Positions 47,501 through 59,825 of a DNA stretch of 64,000 bases are shown one piece after another. The notes below the pieces were generated by a model. The model was not told the origin of the DNA, ran no database searches, and saw only the letters and a list, made by a program, of their open reading frames with translations. The DNA comes from Carettochelys insculpta (Eukaryota > Chordata > Testudines > Carettochelyidae). The position numbers were made by a program, and so were the translations under genes. Position 1 is the first letter of the stretch; each line of letters opens with the position of its first letter. The DNA lies in the NCBI RefSeq assembly GCF_033958435.1, contig NC_134152.1, positions 21,674,001-21,738,000 on the forward strand, in the 5' to 3' direction.

Positions 47501-50500
47501 ACAGGCGCCGAGCCCATGGTCGATGACGATTCAATCCATCCAACTCAATACTTATGACTTAATCATGGTCAACAAAACAGCCAAGATGATACACAGCATA
47601 CTACACACATTGCAACAATTACAATAGTGCAGCAAGCTGGGGAGGGCTTTTGTAAACTACACATAGCCAGTGGGTATAAATGCTTTTAATTCTAAATAGA
47701 TTAAGATGTCTGCTTTTAAAAGATGACTTTCCATATTACTGAGGAGTTTCCCTTCAAACAGCATGCAAACCACCTCACTGCTATTTTAACTTTTGTAGAA
47801 GTGTTCATAATTTTGTCATTCAGCTACTGTAAGCCAGTGTCTGTGACAACCATTCTTTTTGGAGGTACAAGATACATATCAGCACAAATGCAGAAATAAT
47901 TACACCTTTTCAAACCCTATAATTTCTTAAGTTAACTGCTGGCAATTACTACATATCAGCTTTTACTGGATCATTTCAGGCATGCTCTTTGTGAAGCTCG
48001 CTAATTAGTCTTCATAGCTCGTATTCTGCTATGTGCTAATAACCACTGATACATCAGCATCAAAGGACTGGGATTCCTGGCCAACATGTCACTTTCTGAA
48101 TGACTTCAGAACCATTAGGTACAGGTTTCAAGGCATAATTTAAAATAAAAGCAGAGTTCACATCCCAATCCCCCACCACGCAAAATTTACATGTTTTATA
48201 GATTTCTGTCATTTGATTTACGTATGTTTGTACTTTACAGGAAACACTTTCATATCTAGCAATCTATCATGCAGAACTCGCAAATAACTGGCCTTCTAAC
48301 CATACATAAATGTTAGCTACATTTTCCATAAATACAATATAGTGAAAGTAAATACAAATACAGTATAAGTTGACAGTGTATAATACTACTGTTGGTAAAA
48401 AAAAAAAAAAAAAAAGTACTCTGCATACATTTTTGTCTGTTTCTTGATATCTAATTTTGTTTTTCTTTACTGTTACACATTGCTTGGTATGCCTCTCTGT
48501 TGTCTAGAATATCTGAATATCCCGCAAACTCCCAGTCCCGGGGACTGCCAGATACAAAAGAGTTTACTGGATTAGAATTGCGGCAGTGTTCTGGTATATT
48601 TCACAGACAGTGGAAATGATCTGGGATACTAAAAAGGCCCCCATTCCTTTCTGAATCCCACTGTCCTGCTAAAGACCAGCAATTACAGCAACTGACAGAT
48701 GTTCCGCTCTAAACCTGCCAGAGAGCAGAAGATGCAAAGACAAAGAACCAAGACAAGCCCTACGGAGATGTGGGTGTGAGCTGTGAAAGGTGAAAAGACT
48801 GACAGGGAAAGGGGCAGAACGCACTGTTTTCTTGTTCACCTTTCAGCCTTTCCACTTTGCTCACCCCCACTTGAGTTGAAATACCAGGCTGCGTTACCAG
48901 CAAGCTTTTCACATGGATTCGGGCGGTTTCTCCAGCCCCTCACCCGCATGTGACCTTCCTTCCCAGAAGACAGGCTTCTGCCTCTAGACATGCACAGCAA
49001 GTCAGTATGGAGACTTTAAAACAAATTGGCTGGGTTTGCTGCTGCTCAACAATTTGGAATTAGCTCTCTGCTCGCCGTTTCTACCAGGGCAAACTTTGTG
49101 CTATTTCTAGTGCCAGTGACAACTAAATACATGGGTTAATGTTATTTGTATTCGACAACAAATAGAAAATGGGTTTGCAGCAAATTCATCTTGGCTAATT
49201 CTCCAGGGGAGCAGGGAAAATGCTACTTTTCAGGACTAATGATGGGAATTAGAGCTCTGTACACTCACTTCTATTGGCGTTTGGCTAGTCTGCTCCTAGT
49301 GTCTCTCGGGACTGGACTAATTTGTTCTCCAGTATGACCTCAAATTTGCAATCAGAAGAGAGGCTTGTCTGCCAAGTGGTGTACCTGACTAGCGTACAGA
49401 GAAGGATGTGGTGTATTTTCAACAGAATTGCTGTGGACACATTATCCCATCAGATCAAGCTCTAGGTTCATACGTACAGATTCCACTTTGTTTCTGAAAC
49501 CCTTCGTTTTGCCAGATTCTCTATCAATCTCTTCTTGCAGAGCTTGCCGTCTAACCTGCAAGGAAGAAAAATAAAACATACAAGACACTGGTTTGGGGGT
49601 GAAATTTTGGATAACTGCAGTCACAGCACAAGGACTAGCTGTAAAACCTCTTTTGTAGTCTAATTAAGTTAGCACTCTAGCCTTTTGCACACTCGATTTC
49701 AGAAGACAAAAGCCATTATTCATTTTCAGCGTGAGCATTTCTTACAAATAAATGGGAAACATTAACTCTGGTATTCAAACGTATTAATCCTTCCCATCGG
49801 GACTGAATTTTCTTGGCACAAAGTCCACTGCAGGTAACAAATATACTGAAAGTGCCAGCGCAGATGAGGCATGAACAAGTGAGCATTAAATCTGATCAGC
49901 TACTTCAAATCTTTTGGCATCCACTGCAGTAGTGGGCTCCAGATTTCAGCCTGCTTGGCCAATGGAAGGTACAGCAGATTCCATCTGGTAAGTAGTATTC
50001 TTGCATGCATGCTCGCAATAATAATCAATGGTTTCTTATCTACAGAGAGCATGTGCACACTCATGTGCCTTGCAGACATATCTATGACTAGGATTTGACT
50101 CTACACAAAGCTACACAGTATAAAGAAATATTATACCTTGTCTATGTTTATTTCATCACAGTTTCCTTTCTTTTCCTTCACAACTGTTACATCATCCTTA
50201 CATTCCTGCAAAACAAAGATATACACCTGAATATAAGTATGGATATCGACTCACTTCACTGCTATTTGAATCGTGGCAGTGACAAATGTGAGAACATTTT
50301 CTAATAGACATAGTGGTGCTGCAAAATCAGGTAAATGGACAGTCAATTTCTAAACTGCAAGAGACAACTACACCTGTGCATGTCCTAGTTGAACGATTTC
50401 CGTCAATGGAGAGAAACATCTGCCAAAGATTTGCAGAACAGAAACCCATTTTTTCCAGAGAACATGAGGGATTTGTAAAGACAGGAGTAATATACAATAC

Positions 50501-53500
50501 TCTGTTGTGCAAAAGATGGAGACCAGCATTTCCTGTTAAAGAGTTTGGTAAAAATCAGTTATTTATTTGAATCTGCAAATAAAAAGGGAGGAAGTTACCA
50601 GTATAAATCTGTGACTCAAACTAACCAACAAGTACAAAGAAACCTCCTCACTGAGGTATGCAGGTGCCACTTTAAGGATAACTTAAAAATCAGTAACACA
50701 AATCAGTAACAAAGATGTACTTAATAGGCAGCCCATATGTTGGATAAGGAATGGGGAGGTTAGGATAACAGAAACTTAACTGAGCCGCAATGGTAACAGA
50801 GAGAAAGCCGTGGTAGTCTATATACTATCAAAACAAAGTGCTTTAAAGTGCTACTTGGCTATTTTTTTTGTTTTGAGCCACAATGGTTTGACTAATTGAG
50901 AAAAGGCACCAGAAGAAAGACTAATTCAGGAAAAAAAGGAACCATAATTCAAGCATGAAATAACAAAGAGCTGCTCAGACAATACTTGTAAGAGACTCAT
51001 GCTAGTAAAGGTGGTTATTTCATTTTGTGGGTTTTTTGTTTGTTGTTTACCTCACCTTGCCCCCAGATAATTGAGCTCATTTTCTACATCTATCTTTTGA
51101 TACACTAAATTCACATACACACAAATACATCAAATCCCAGCAGGAGACAAAAATGCTTTCCACAATAAGGAGAACTCATTCTCTAAACAAAAAAGAAGCA
51201 TCCAGTTTATTTCTCACTGGCCTAGTACTGTGCCACAGGACCCTTCATTGCTGGCCTAGTACTGTCACTCCAGATTTCTTTAAAACAAAAGGGAAAACAG
51301 TGATGACAGCAACAAACCAAGGTCAGCAAACAGAGCTACAGTGATTGAAGCCTGAAGGGTAGGTGGCAGGCAAGAAAGGGAAAACTGAATGCATTTACCC
51401 TGGCTAATCCACAATGACTGATTGACCCATAGTGGGTTACTGACCACTGAAAATTAGCAGGATCAGGCCTTCATGCAGGATGAAATGATCTGAAGTTCTA
51501 CTGGGCATGACAGAAGCTGAGCTGAGAGTGATCAGCACCTCACAGAATTAAGGCACACATAACCAGATCATTTAAAAGAAGTACACCTAGTTCTTCCGTA
51601 CAGGATAATCCTGGCTTATGTTGCTCAGAGCTATTGTGACTGGACTCCATCAGTGTCACGAAGTCTCACTAACAAAAGGCAGCACAGATACAGCTGTGGG
51701 GCCGTTGCTGCAAAATGAAAGGGGTGTTTTGAGAGACAGTATATCCATGGGGCTTATGCATGTGTAACACAGTGCCTGCCATTAAAAATGTCAGGTGGGG
51801 GCAAAGAGCATCTTTTATTGGACAACCTGCTGGCTAAGAGACAAGCCTCTCAGGACCAACAAGACATACATTAAGACGGCCAGCTTTTTAGCATTCCTGG
51901 TAACTTATTACTATTGGTATTCCCTGTTGAAAGTGTACAGAAAAACTGTGAGTACCTCAGGCCCCTGTTCTACTTTCACTGACACCAGGAGCAACACTCA
52001 TTAAAGCAGAACAGGATGGGTTCCTCCAAGTGACTGCTGGCATGTGCTGTCTTACACATGTGCCCCGTTGTGTATTCATTTAGTCAGCAGGGAGTGTTTA
52101 AATGCGCGTGCAGCCAGACCCTCAAACGGAGGGAGCGCCAGGGTTGGCTCAACTCCTACAACAAATATGGGTTTTAGAGCAGGGAGGGGGAACCTACAGC
52201 CCCCAACTTGCCTTGATCCAGCCCACAAAGCTTGGGGCTCCTTCCCTCTCCTGCAGTGGGGTGAGCCAGGGCTGGTGCTCCAACCCCATGAGAGAGTCTG
52301 AGCCTGGCCCACCACCCTCACAGCTGGACTGTGAACGCCAGCTCTCCGCTGCGGGGGGCAAAGCGTGAGGAGCCAGTGCTAGAGCCCCTACATGGGTGGC
52401 TCTGCCTAGTAGGGTCAGGAAGAAAGTGGCTTTGCACACTGCTGACCTCCCTCCCCGACCGCCAGGCTGGGAGAATGGCAGCACAGGGGCCTTCAGGCTC
52501 CAACCAATGCTCCTATTGGATGGGAATCACAGCCAATGGGAGCAGCAGGGGGTGGTGCTTGCAAGCACAAGGTAGAATAGAGCCACCTGTGCTCCCCCAG
52601 CAGCAGTGCCAAGTAAGCACCCTAATCCCACCTCTTCTCTCCTTCCTGCCACACCACTCCTGTACCCTCCTCCCTCCCACCCAGATCACACACCCCCAGC
52701 CTTCTCCTGCATCCTACCTCATGCCCATGCCCTGCACCCCTGCTCCGTTCTTGTACCCCACATCCAGCTCACTCCCTGGCAGTCCCCTCCCACCCCCTGA
52801 ACCCCTCCCTTTTTTGCCTCACACCAGAGCCTAGAGAGGCTCCACAAACATCTACTAACCTTGGGCCCCCGGAAGGGCCAATCTAACCCTGGGGTGGGGG
52901 GGAGCCCTGAACCTCGTTGCCCCTCTCCCGCTTCCCAGCAGGCGACTAGGGCATGGAAGGGTGGGTCTCCCCCATCATACTGATTTTTCTGTGGGTACAT
53001 GTCCCCCACTCAAAAATGCTTCCCACTCCTGTTTTAGAGCCTCAGAGTTTCAGTCTCTATTTCAGGACCACAGTGAAGGAGCTGCAATATCCTCTGTAAA
53101 TCCTCTATATATCCTCACAGTGCTCACAGACATTTTGTATGAGAGTTAACATTAGTAAAGACTTGTTGCCAACCACGGCAAATTTGTTATCAGTGAGGAG
53201 ACAAATGTGAGCCTCAGTTAAACATTGGGAATGGCTGTGTAGTGTCTTCAAAAAACACTACGGGGCTTGCAGGCAGAAGCAAAGCAGCGGATGTTCTAAG
53301 AGATGCAGTGGCATGTGACATGCATTAGTAATTAGAAACTGGTCCTGAATTATAATGCAGTTGAACAAGTGACCAGGAAGCACTACACCACCTTCTGTTA
53401 CAAGGGTGTAACAATAACCACATTTCTTCAGAGCAGCACTACCCTGATTTCCACACTTTGGGAGGAATTTCTTTCAGGTAAATTTATTTAATGTACCGAG

Positions 53501-56500
53501 GATGGAACATGAATACATAGTGAGAGAAAACATGTCTCCCTTCCCCCATTTCATCAGCTGCTTGGAAGGCAATTTGCTGTGCTTTCCATCTTCATTGTCC
53601 AGGACCCTCACTCTACTACCTTTGCCACTGTAAAGCTTATCTTGCCTGTGCACAGGTGGGAACAGCTGCATAAATCCAAATAATGGCCCCCTCATTGGGA
53701 CAATGCCAATTTAATTAGAAAATTTATCATCACAGCAATAAAACCACCATGTCCTTCGAAAGGTCAAAAGGAAAAAACAAAATAAAAAAAACCAAGTAAA
53801 GGCAGCTACAGCCCCAACTGTCCAACTCATGATAGGTGTACACAAGCAGTCACACATGTACTCCAGGACCAAAAAAAGCCCATTTTCACGCTGCCATGTA
53901 AGCTGCAGACTTCACTTGCATGCTGGAATCGCTATACGATGAAAAGCATTGGACCCTGAAAGGCGCTGCAGAATTCCACAAAACACAAACATCTGTGGAG
54001 ACACACCAAAGCAGAGTACACCCAATTTACTAACGTGTGCTTTGGCTCACAACTGAGCTAAATGGAGACAGTGTCCCAGGCAACCCCATCATGAATCTAA
54101 CAAATGGACAGTGTTTTTAAAAAATGTGAGGCTGTAACGCTAACACTGCACACACAATGGTAGAGCACACCGAGTGCTAACTACCACAGCGGCAGAGTTA
54201 TGCCTGAGCCAGAAAAGATGCCAGTTTTACAGATTTAAGTAGCGGAATGAGAATTAGCTGTTAGAGCACAAAGTAAGGAGGCAGTGAGTTATATTCCCTG
54301 CTCAGCCACTGACTCAGTGTGGCACTGTCTGTTGCATCTCATCTGTGCCTAAGGTTTCCCTGCTGTAAAGCAGTTGGAGAAGTAATTACTTCTAAGGGTT
54401 GTTAAGACATAACATATGTAAAACCTTAGATAAAAGGCTCTGTGAAACTGCAGAGTATATTGTCATCTATGGGTTGAGTTTTAGAGATGCTAAGCACATG
54501 CAGCTTCCACAGTCTTCAATGGGAGTTAGTAGTTCTCAGACCCCATGCCTGCAAGCGGCAAGGAGAGAAAGTGATAAAACTATCCTGCCACTAGTGACTC
54601 ACTGTCCTTACTGTTAAATAGAGTGGAACACTTTGAAAAACGCCAGAGAAAAAACATTCATTTGAAAATGCTTGATTTGCCAAGAGTTTTTAGAAGCACA
54701 TTAGATACGTGTTTCAATTCAACACAGCCCTCTATCTCATGAGCAACACCGTTTCTCCATATACCTTCCACATCACAGCAAACTCATCTGGCTATTCAAC
54801 TGGCACCACAATTTTAAAAATCTGTAATGTTTTTTCCACAATAAACAATCAATCTGCTGGATTACTTCTCCAATTATTTGGAGCCACAGATTTCTGGAGT
54901 TTTACTTTACCTAGCTCTTAAACACCCATTTATTTTGTTTAGCCTTTGCTGGATTGTTTTCATTTAGGAGTTAAGTTTAATTAACAAGTAAATTTTAGTT
55001 TAGGTCACATCCTCTCCAACCTTTGGTCTACCAGAGTTTAAAGATCAATATTTGAGGTCTTGAACACATTTGGGATTTTCTGGAAGGTCTTGTCCACATT
55101 AGGCAGGTTTTTCTTCCCCCTTAAAGTTCTTCAACAGTTGCTACTAGTATAGGTAGCTCTTCCAGCAGTGGCAACAACAGATAATCCTTAAGGACGACAA
55201 AATGCCTAGCACAGACAAGGTGCTGATGGGCACTGGCATTTTACCATCCCATCATGTAGACACAGGTCTAGATGGCATGGTGATAAAAACACTTATCCCA
55301 CTCTACACCAGTACTGCTACTACTGGTATCATGAGACCAACAGTGGGATGGGTATGAGAAAGTTCAGAGCAGACACACCCTTTATTTTGTGTCTATTTCA
55401 TCACCACCTGGTGGAGTTATATGTGCATTTTATATTTTTGTAATTAAAACATTACGTGGCTATTGCAACAGACATTACAAATTATAAAATACTTCTCTGT
55501 CTCCCAGGATTGTTGTGAGGTTTAGCTCATTCAGCTCTGAACTTGCAGGCTGTTCTTCGGTTTCCCCCTACACATAACTGCAGCCCCAGTGGTGTAAATG
55601 TGGCCACACACAGTCCACCCATCTGGAACAGCTTGCAAAATTGGACTCTTCATGTGTACATGAAAAGCTCTGAGTTCCTCAGATAGAAGATGGAAAGAGC
55701 TTACCATTTAGAGCTTACCATTGCCTCATTTTCTGTTTTAACTGTGACCTTTTTCTTTTTCGGTCTGGGCTCTTTAGCACAATTCTGTGATCCCTGTTCA
55801 TTTCTTTTCTCACCCTTATTGCCAAAGTGTGCATTATTATTGTCATTAAGTCCTTCATTTACATTATCCACTGCAAGGTTTTCCAGTGATTTGGATTTCT
55901 TTTTCCTCTTCTTTTTATTATTTTTAACAGGCGCATTCTTTTCATTTTCAGATGTTTCCCGATCTTCATCCATAAGGTTTACAGACTCTTTAACTCCCTC
56001 CTCTTCCTGCTGAATCTCTCTCTTTTTCTTCTTCATTACCGCACTGTCATCTTCAGAATTCTCTCTGTGTTTTTTACCAGTAAGTGCTTTTTCCTGGTTC
56101 TTAGCATCTTGGTTTTTTGGAAGGCTTTCATTAGAAGCTCTATGACTTCGGTCCTGATTATCCTTACATGTTAAGGAGGAAAAATCTTTGCTTTTTTTAT
56201 TCTTTGTTACTTCTCTGTTGCTTTCAGAGTTCTGCACAATGTTCTCTTTTTGTTTTTTTCTTATGAATGAGTTTTCCTGGGAATTGGTTTCTTGATTCTT
56301 TCTGGAGTCTCTTGTTGAAAGATTCTCATCAGAAACACCCTGATTGTTTTCCTGGTTACCTGCCAGTGTTAAGGAGCCATGTTTGTCTTTCTTCTTCTTT
56401 TTCACCCTCTCTCTCTCACCTTCAGAGTTTTGGACAATATCCTTTTTTTGTTTTTTCCCAGTGCGTGCTTTTTCCTGTAAAGTGGTATTACTTGTTTTTG

Positions 56501-57084
56501 TAAGGTTTTGATTAGAAATTTCATGATCACTGTCTTGAATTTCTATCACTGTTATAGAAGAAATGTCTCTCTCTTTCTTTTTCTTCTTTTTTTTGGTTAC
56601 TTCACTGTCACCTTCAAAGATATGGGTGATATTCTCTCTGTGCCTTTTGCCAATGACTATATTTTCATGAGAAAGAGTTGTATATTTCTTTGGAGGGAAC
56701 TGATCGCTGTCCTGATTATTCTCCAAGAGTAACAAGGAAAGATCTTGGCCTTTCTTTGACTTCGTTTTGAAAACTTTAGATTTCTCCTTTATTTCTTTTA
56801 CTGGTTCAGACTCTGAATCCCTTTCTATGCACACAAGATTGTCTGAACATTCTCTTTTCTTTAATTTGAAGCAAACTTTCTTCTTTTTACTAAGCTTTAA
56901 TGTATCTGACTCCTCTTCTGCTAAGCATTTCTTTTTCTTCACCTTGTTTTTTTCTTGTGTGTCAGACTGGTGTTCTTCTTTAATTTTGATGACAGTTTGC
57001 GTCCCAGTGTTCTTCGTTTTTTTCATTTTCTTTTTCTGTGTTGTTTCCTCATCCATACTCCCTCCATCTTCATTTATTATCATT
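44247..57084 (-). CDS. KNOP1: KNOP1, lysine-rich nucleolar protein 1, complete coding region (join of four exons)
   Basis: KNOP1 (C16orf88, TSG118) is a basic nucleolar protein of poorly defined function; its C terminus belongs to the small-acidic-protein (SMAP) family. Minus-strand exons 57084-55719, 50205-50137, 49555-49478 and 44561-44247 join in phase 0 to give 608 residues. Residues 1-455 are highly charged, with many Lys runs and about four tandem modules. Then come DVTVVKEKKGNCDEINIDK and VRRQALQEEIDRESGKT, and a C-terminal domain with TQFGQWSTA, KFLKLMGGFKK, KPNLALNRKSEETLKQTLQM and HIDKYASRSIKFDN. These match mammalian KNOP1, which is about 458 residues in human, so the extra length is in the N-terminal half. 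The start is the ATG one base after the exon 2 acceptor, MIINEDGG, resembling the human MITK start. Its place between VPS35L and IQCK supports the call. Confidence 0.94.
44562..49477 (-). other. KNOP1: KNOP1 last intron
   Basis: A GT-AG intron of 4.9 kb. Apart from an RTE-like LINE end and a poly(A) run at about 48,397-48,415, it looks unique and non-coding. Confidence 0.85.
46860..47545 (+). mobile_element. RTE-like LINE 3' end
   Basis: Plus-strand pieces: FTYLGSNITYDLDYNKEIEI, then AMDKIWKRKAISLGTKLSIL, VFSSMFYECETWV, then RRGTPHREWWCRSN-like and REASDTNRRRAHG. Order and wording fit the late reverse-transcriptase and thumb of RTE/BovB-type LINEs. It ends in a short GATGACGAT-like tail. Frames are broken; the clade name is tentative. 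Confidence 0.65.
49478..49555 (-). CDS. KNOP1: KNOP1 coding exon 4 (26 codons)
   Basis: Acceptor TTCCTTGCAG, donor GTACGT. VRRQALQEEIDRESGKT is almost identical to the mammalian protein. The following nine residues, KGFRNKVES, do not match; the +1 frame of the same bases reads VSETKWN, close to the mammalian SETRKWT. The in-phase reading is still the one that joins to the last exon without a stop. Confidence 0.88.
49556..50136 (-). other. KNOP1: KNOP1 intron between coding exons 3 and 4
   Basis: 581 bases, GT-AG, no repeat recognised. Confidence 0.85.
50137..50205 (-). CDS. KNOP1: KNOP1 coding exon 3 (23 codons)
   Basis: Acceptor TTTTGCAG, donor GTATAA, exactly 69 bases in phase 0. The product ECKDDVTVVKEKKGNCDEIN plus IDK aligns with human EVVLEKKGNMDEAHIDQ (from memory). 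It is too short to stand out as an open frame and was found by phase and homology. Confidence 0.9.
50794..50873. mobile_element. Collapsed PLE-tail insertion with 13-bp target duplication
   Basis: It starts TAACAGAGAGAAAGCCGTGG and TATACTATCAAAAC like the left side of the 9.8-kb hairpin, then jumps directly to CTTTAAAGTGCTAC and a T run like the outer end of its right arm. Flanks TGAGCCGCAATGG (50781-50793) and TGAGCCACAATGG (50874-50886) differ at one base. Confidence 0.75.
52181..53031. mobile_element. Non-autonomous hAT element with 8-bp target duplication
   Basis: The direct repeat TTTTAGAG is at 52173-52180 and 53032-53039. Ends CAGGGAGGGGGAACC and TTCCCACTCCTG are inverted repeats of hAT type. 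The 851-base GC-rich interior yields long open frames on both strands by composition only. Confidence 0.85.
55719..57084 (-). CDS. KNOP1: KNOP1 large lysine-rich exon (residues 1-455)
   Basis: Acceptor TTTTGTTTTCAG; one base lies before the ATG at 57083. The donor ATG|GTAAGC is at 55718. The reading frame runs on five codons past the donor to a TAA, so the 460-residue open frame overstates the exon by five residues. Sequence seen: Lys/Glu-rich, low complexity, ΨKxE-type sites (IKEE at 34-37, VKTE at 448-451) and a SUMO-interaction-like patch ITVIEIQDSD at 177-186. This sort of sequence fits nucleolar retention. Confidence 0.93.
56034..56756 (-). repeat. KNOP1: Intragenic tandem modules of KNOP1 (about four copies of 57-66 residues)
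   Basis: Residues 110-163, 164-227, 228-293 and 294-350 align as degenerate repeats. The shared plan is a Lys run, a short D-x-SSLT-like hydrophobic patch, NQD/QDSD, SNENL-like, QEKALTGKK, then RENIVQNSEGDSEV. The copies are diverged, so the duplications are not recent. The first copy is the least typical. Confidence 0.75.
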
Positions 57085-59009
57085 CTGAAAACAAAATGCA
57101 GGTCAGTGCACAGCTTTAGTATTGCAACACAGAGCTTTTTGCTTAGTGTTTCACACTCTTTTAAGCTGTTAATTCTGCTTCAACTATCAAGACGACACTA
57201 AAAAAAAAACTACTGGTCTGATTTTCTGGCATGCAACAAACCCACAGTTTCCTTTCCTAAGTTAAATATCCAAGGAACAGCTCTTAAGATCAGACTATAA
57301 ACATTTCTTACACAGTTAAATCCATCAACTATTTCTTTGAATGAAAGGTCTGTCCACACTCAAATCAGAACTATGTTAGCTACAAGCATACTGAAAGACT
57401 CCAGGTGTTAAGTATGATTTTTCTGAGTATTATCAAGAGAGATTTTTCTAAACTATGCTGACCCAACCATGACAGAAAACTTTCTGTAATAGGACTGCAG
57501 CCTCTGTGCCCTCCATAGACCAACAAGGATCTTCCAATTCTAACAGCCAACATGATGGAGTAGGTAATCAGTGCATATTAACACATGGATTAAATTATCT
57601 CCAGCCACAATAGAAGAAGAGACAAGAACAGAGGTGGTCCAACAAATGAGTTCTCGCAACCCTCAAGATGGAAGGAAAAGATTAGGTTTATGTCTGAGTT
57701 ACCTACTTCCTGATATGTTTCATAGGTAAGTTTCGACTACATACAGCGTCTGTGCACTCTGACTGGAGCAGGGGGAGAACACCACTCCTATGTTACCTCC
57801 CCACCCCTTTGCTGTCTATTATATGGGACTCCAACAGAATCACGCTAGTTGGAGCTAGCTGATTATAATCACATTTAACATAGTCCTCTCTGGTTAATGG
57901 GATTAGTAAGCACTACAATGTGAGCAAGGCATGGAAGATTACACTCATAGGCAACACTTGGGGGATACCAGGGGGCTCACACACATTCAACATCAGCACC
58001 ACACTGCTTATGATAACTGCAGGGGAAGCGAACTTGGACTAATTCAGGCCATGCCCCTCTGGAAGGCAGGCTGCCCTGCACTCACCAGAAGTGGCATGGC
58101 ACTGGGGTGGGGGGATGGGCAGAGCAGGGGCAAGGCAAGCCACCCCCCTACACCCTCCCCCCCATACCTCTGATTACACCATTTAGCTTCAGGTCTGAAC
58201 AACATTTAAGAGAGGAATGAAGTGGAATGGCTGAATTTATTACCACACAAACCGTTCTTCTTTCAGAGATATTAAATTTGAGCTTCTTCAGTACCAATAT
58301 TTGTAGATCTACATTCTGCCACCAACACAAAGTATTAAGGAGGCAACTCAGGTGGTTGAATTTAGCATGTCCAAGTGACTCCCAAAGACTGCAGGATAAA
58401 ATGAGTTCTTAGCATTCTTCCCCTTTCCCCTTGGATGCAGCTCTCCTTCCTGAGTAGGCCCAAAAATATGCAGCCAAATCAACTTTTTAATGACTTTGTC
58501 GGGGAGCTCTGAACTGTAGTGATATGTCCTGCTCTAAATGTAGCCAGAAATACAGAATTGACAGCTCGATCAGTGTTCTCCATTTCCAAAAGACTTTGGG
58601 CTTTGTCCTCACAAGCAAGGGACAGGAAACCCTCATCTGCTAGTTGTCCCCAACATTTTCTCTCCGAGAGCACACCATTCATGGGAACCCTCAATGAAGT
58701 CAGCAGAGATGTTGGCTTCCCTCAAACAAGCAACTCCCTGAACATCCCAGATGCACAACTCATTTGCACAGAGGTCCTCAGTTTTCACCCAGCTCTCCCA
58801 GTAAGAACAGCCCCAGAACTCCCATCTGCTGCTGCAACTCAGACCCAACCAGAAAGGGCTTCATAGCAGGGAGGAAACTGTGTGTAAACTAATGCTAAGG
58901 AAATCAATCCGTGCACGGCTTCTGGTGTACTGGCAGGAATGCTACCCTAGAGCTGTGACATGCACTTCCCATGCTAGGGAATAATGGCTTATGGACTCTC
59001 TGCTAGGGC

Positions 59010-59640
59010 AAACATAAGAACGGCCATACTGGGTCAGACCAAAGGTCCATCCAGCCCAGTATCCCGTCTGCTGACAGTGGCCAATGCCAGGTGCCCCAGA
59101 GAAGGAGAACAGAAGACAGTGATCAAGTGATTTATCTCCTGCCATCCATCTCCTGCCCTTGTACTGAAGGCTAGGGCACCATACTTTACCCCTGGCTAAT
59201 AGCCATTTACGGACCTAACCTGCAAAAATTTATCGAGCTCTTTTTTAAACCCTAATAGAGTCCTGGCCTTCACAGCCTCCTCCGGCAAGGAGTTCCACAG
59301 GTTGACTGTGCGCTGTGTGAAGAAAAATTTCCTTTTATTAGTTTTGAACCTACTACCCATCAATTTCATTTGGTGTCCCCTAGTTCTTGTATTATGGGAA
59401 AAGGTAAATAATTTTTCTATATTCACTTTCTCCACACCGTTCATGATTTTATATACCCCTATCATATCGCCCCTCAATCGCCTCTTTTCCAGACTGAAAA
59501 GTCCCAGTCTCTCTAGCCTCTCCCCATATGGGACCCGTTCCAAATCCCTAATCATCTTAGTCACCCTTTTCTGAACCTTTTCTAATGCCAAACATACTGC
59601 ACTCAACAGCTCTTGCAAAAGGAGGGACTATCACCCCCCG
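59010..59640 (-). mobile_element. CR1 LINE 3' end, 5'-truncated
   Basis: The minus strand reads [20 protein letters not shown], then [40 protein letters not shown] and [12 protein letters not shown], the C-terminal part of CR1 ORF2. The frame stays open for 140 residues, so this is the youngest CR1 copy in the window. The 3' end is at the complement of ACGGCCATACTGGGTCAGAC. Confidence 0.92.
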
Positions 59641-59685
59641 CCGGTGCAGCTCCCCCAGAGCAGGCTGCAGCAGAGGATTACTATC

Positions 59686-59825
59686 AGAGGGGCAGCCGTG
59701 TTAGCCTGCAGCCGTAAAAACGACAAGAAGTCCTGTGGCACCTTATACACTAACAGATATTTTAGAGAATCAGCTTCCGTGGGCAAAGACCCGACACGTC
59801 AGATACGTGGGGAGAAGACTGTAGA
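59686..59825. mobile_element. PLE tail at the edge of the bidirectional promoter
   Basis: GGGGCAGCCGTGTTAGCCTG, AAGAAGTCCTGTGGCACCTT, then ACTAACAGATATTTTAGAG and GTGGGCAAAGACCC are the reverse of the same tail family as at 12.5 and 18.2 kb. It lies about 360 bases from the KNOP1 donor. Confidence 0.8.

Larger units (their letters stand above)
50206..55718 (-). other. KNOP1: KNOP1 intron between coding exons 2 and 3
   Basis: A GT-AG intron of 5.5 kb. It contains a collapsed PLE-tail insertion and a hAT element. The rest (50,900-52,170; 53,040-55,700) is unique non-coding sequence. Confidence 0.85.

Noticed and set aside
52331..52834. 167-residue open frame, plus several shorter ones on both strands
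   Set aside because: It lies wholly inside the GC-rich hAT element bounded by TTTTAGAG duplications; proline-rich low-complexity product with no domain.
55690..57201. Plus-strand frames of 107 and 144 residues rich in Ser and Phe opposite KNOP1
   Set aside because: They are the antisense of lysine codon runs in the KNOP1 exon.
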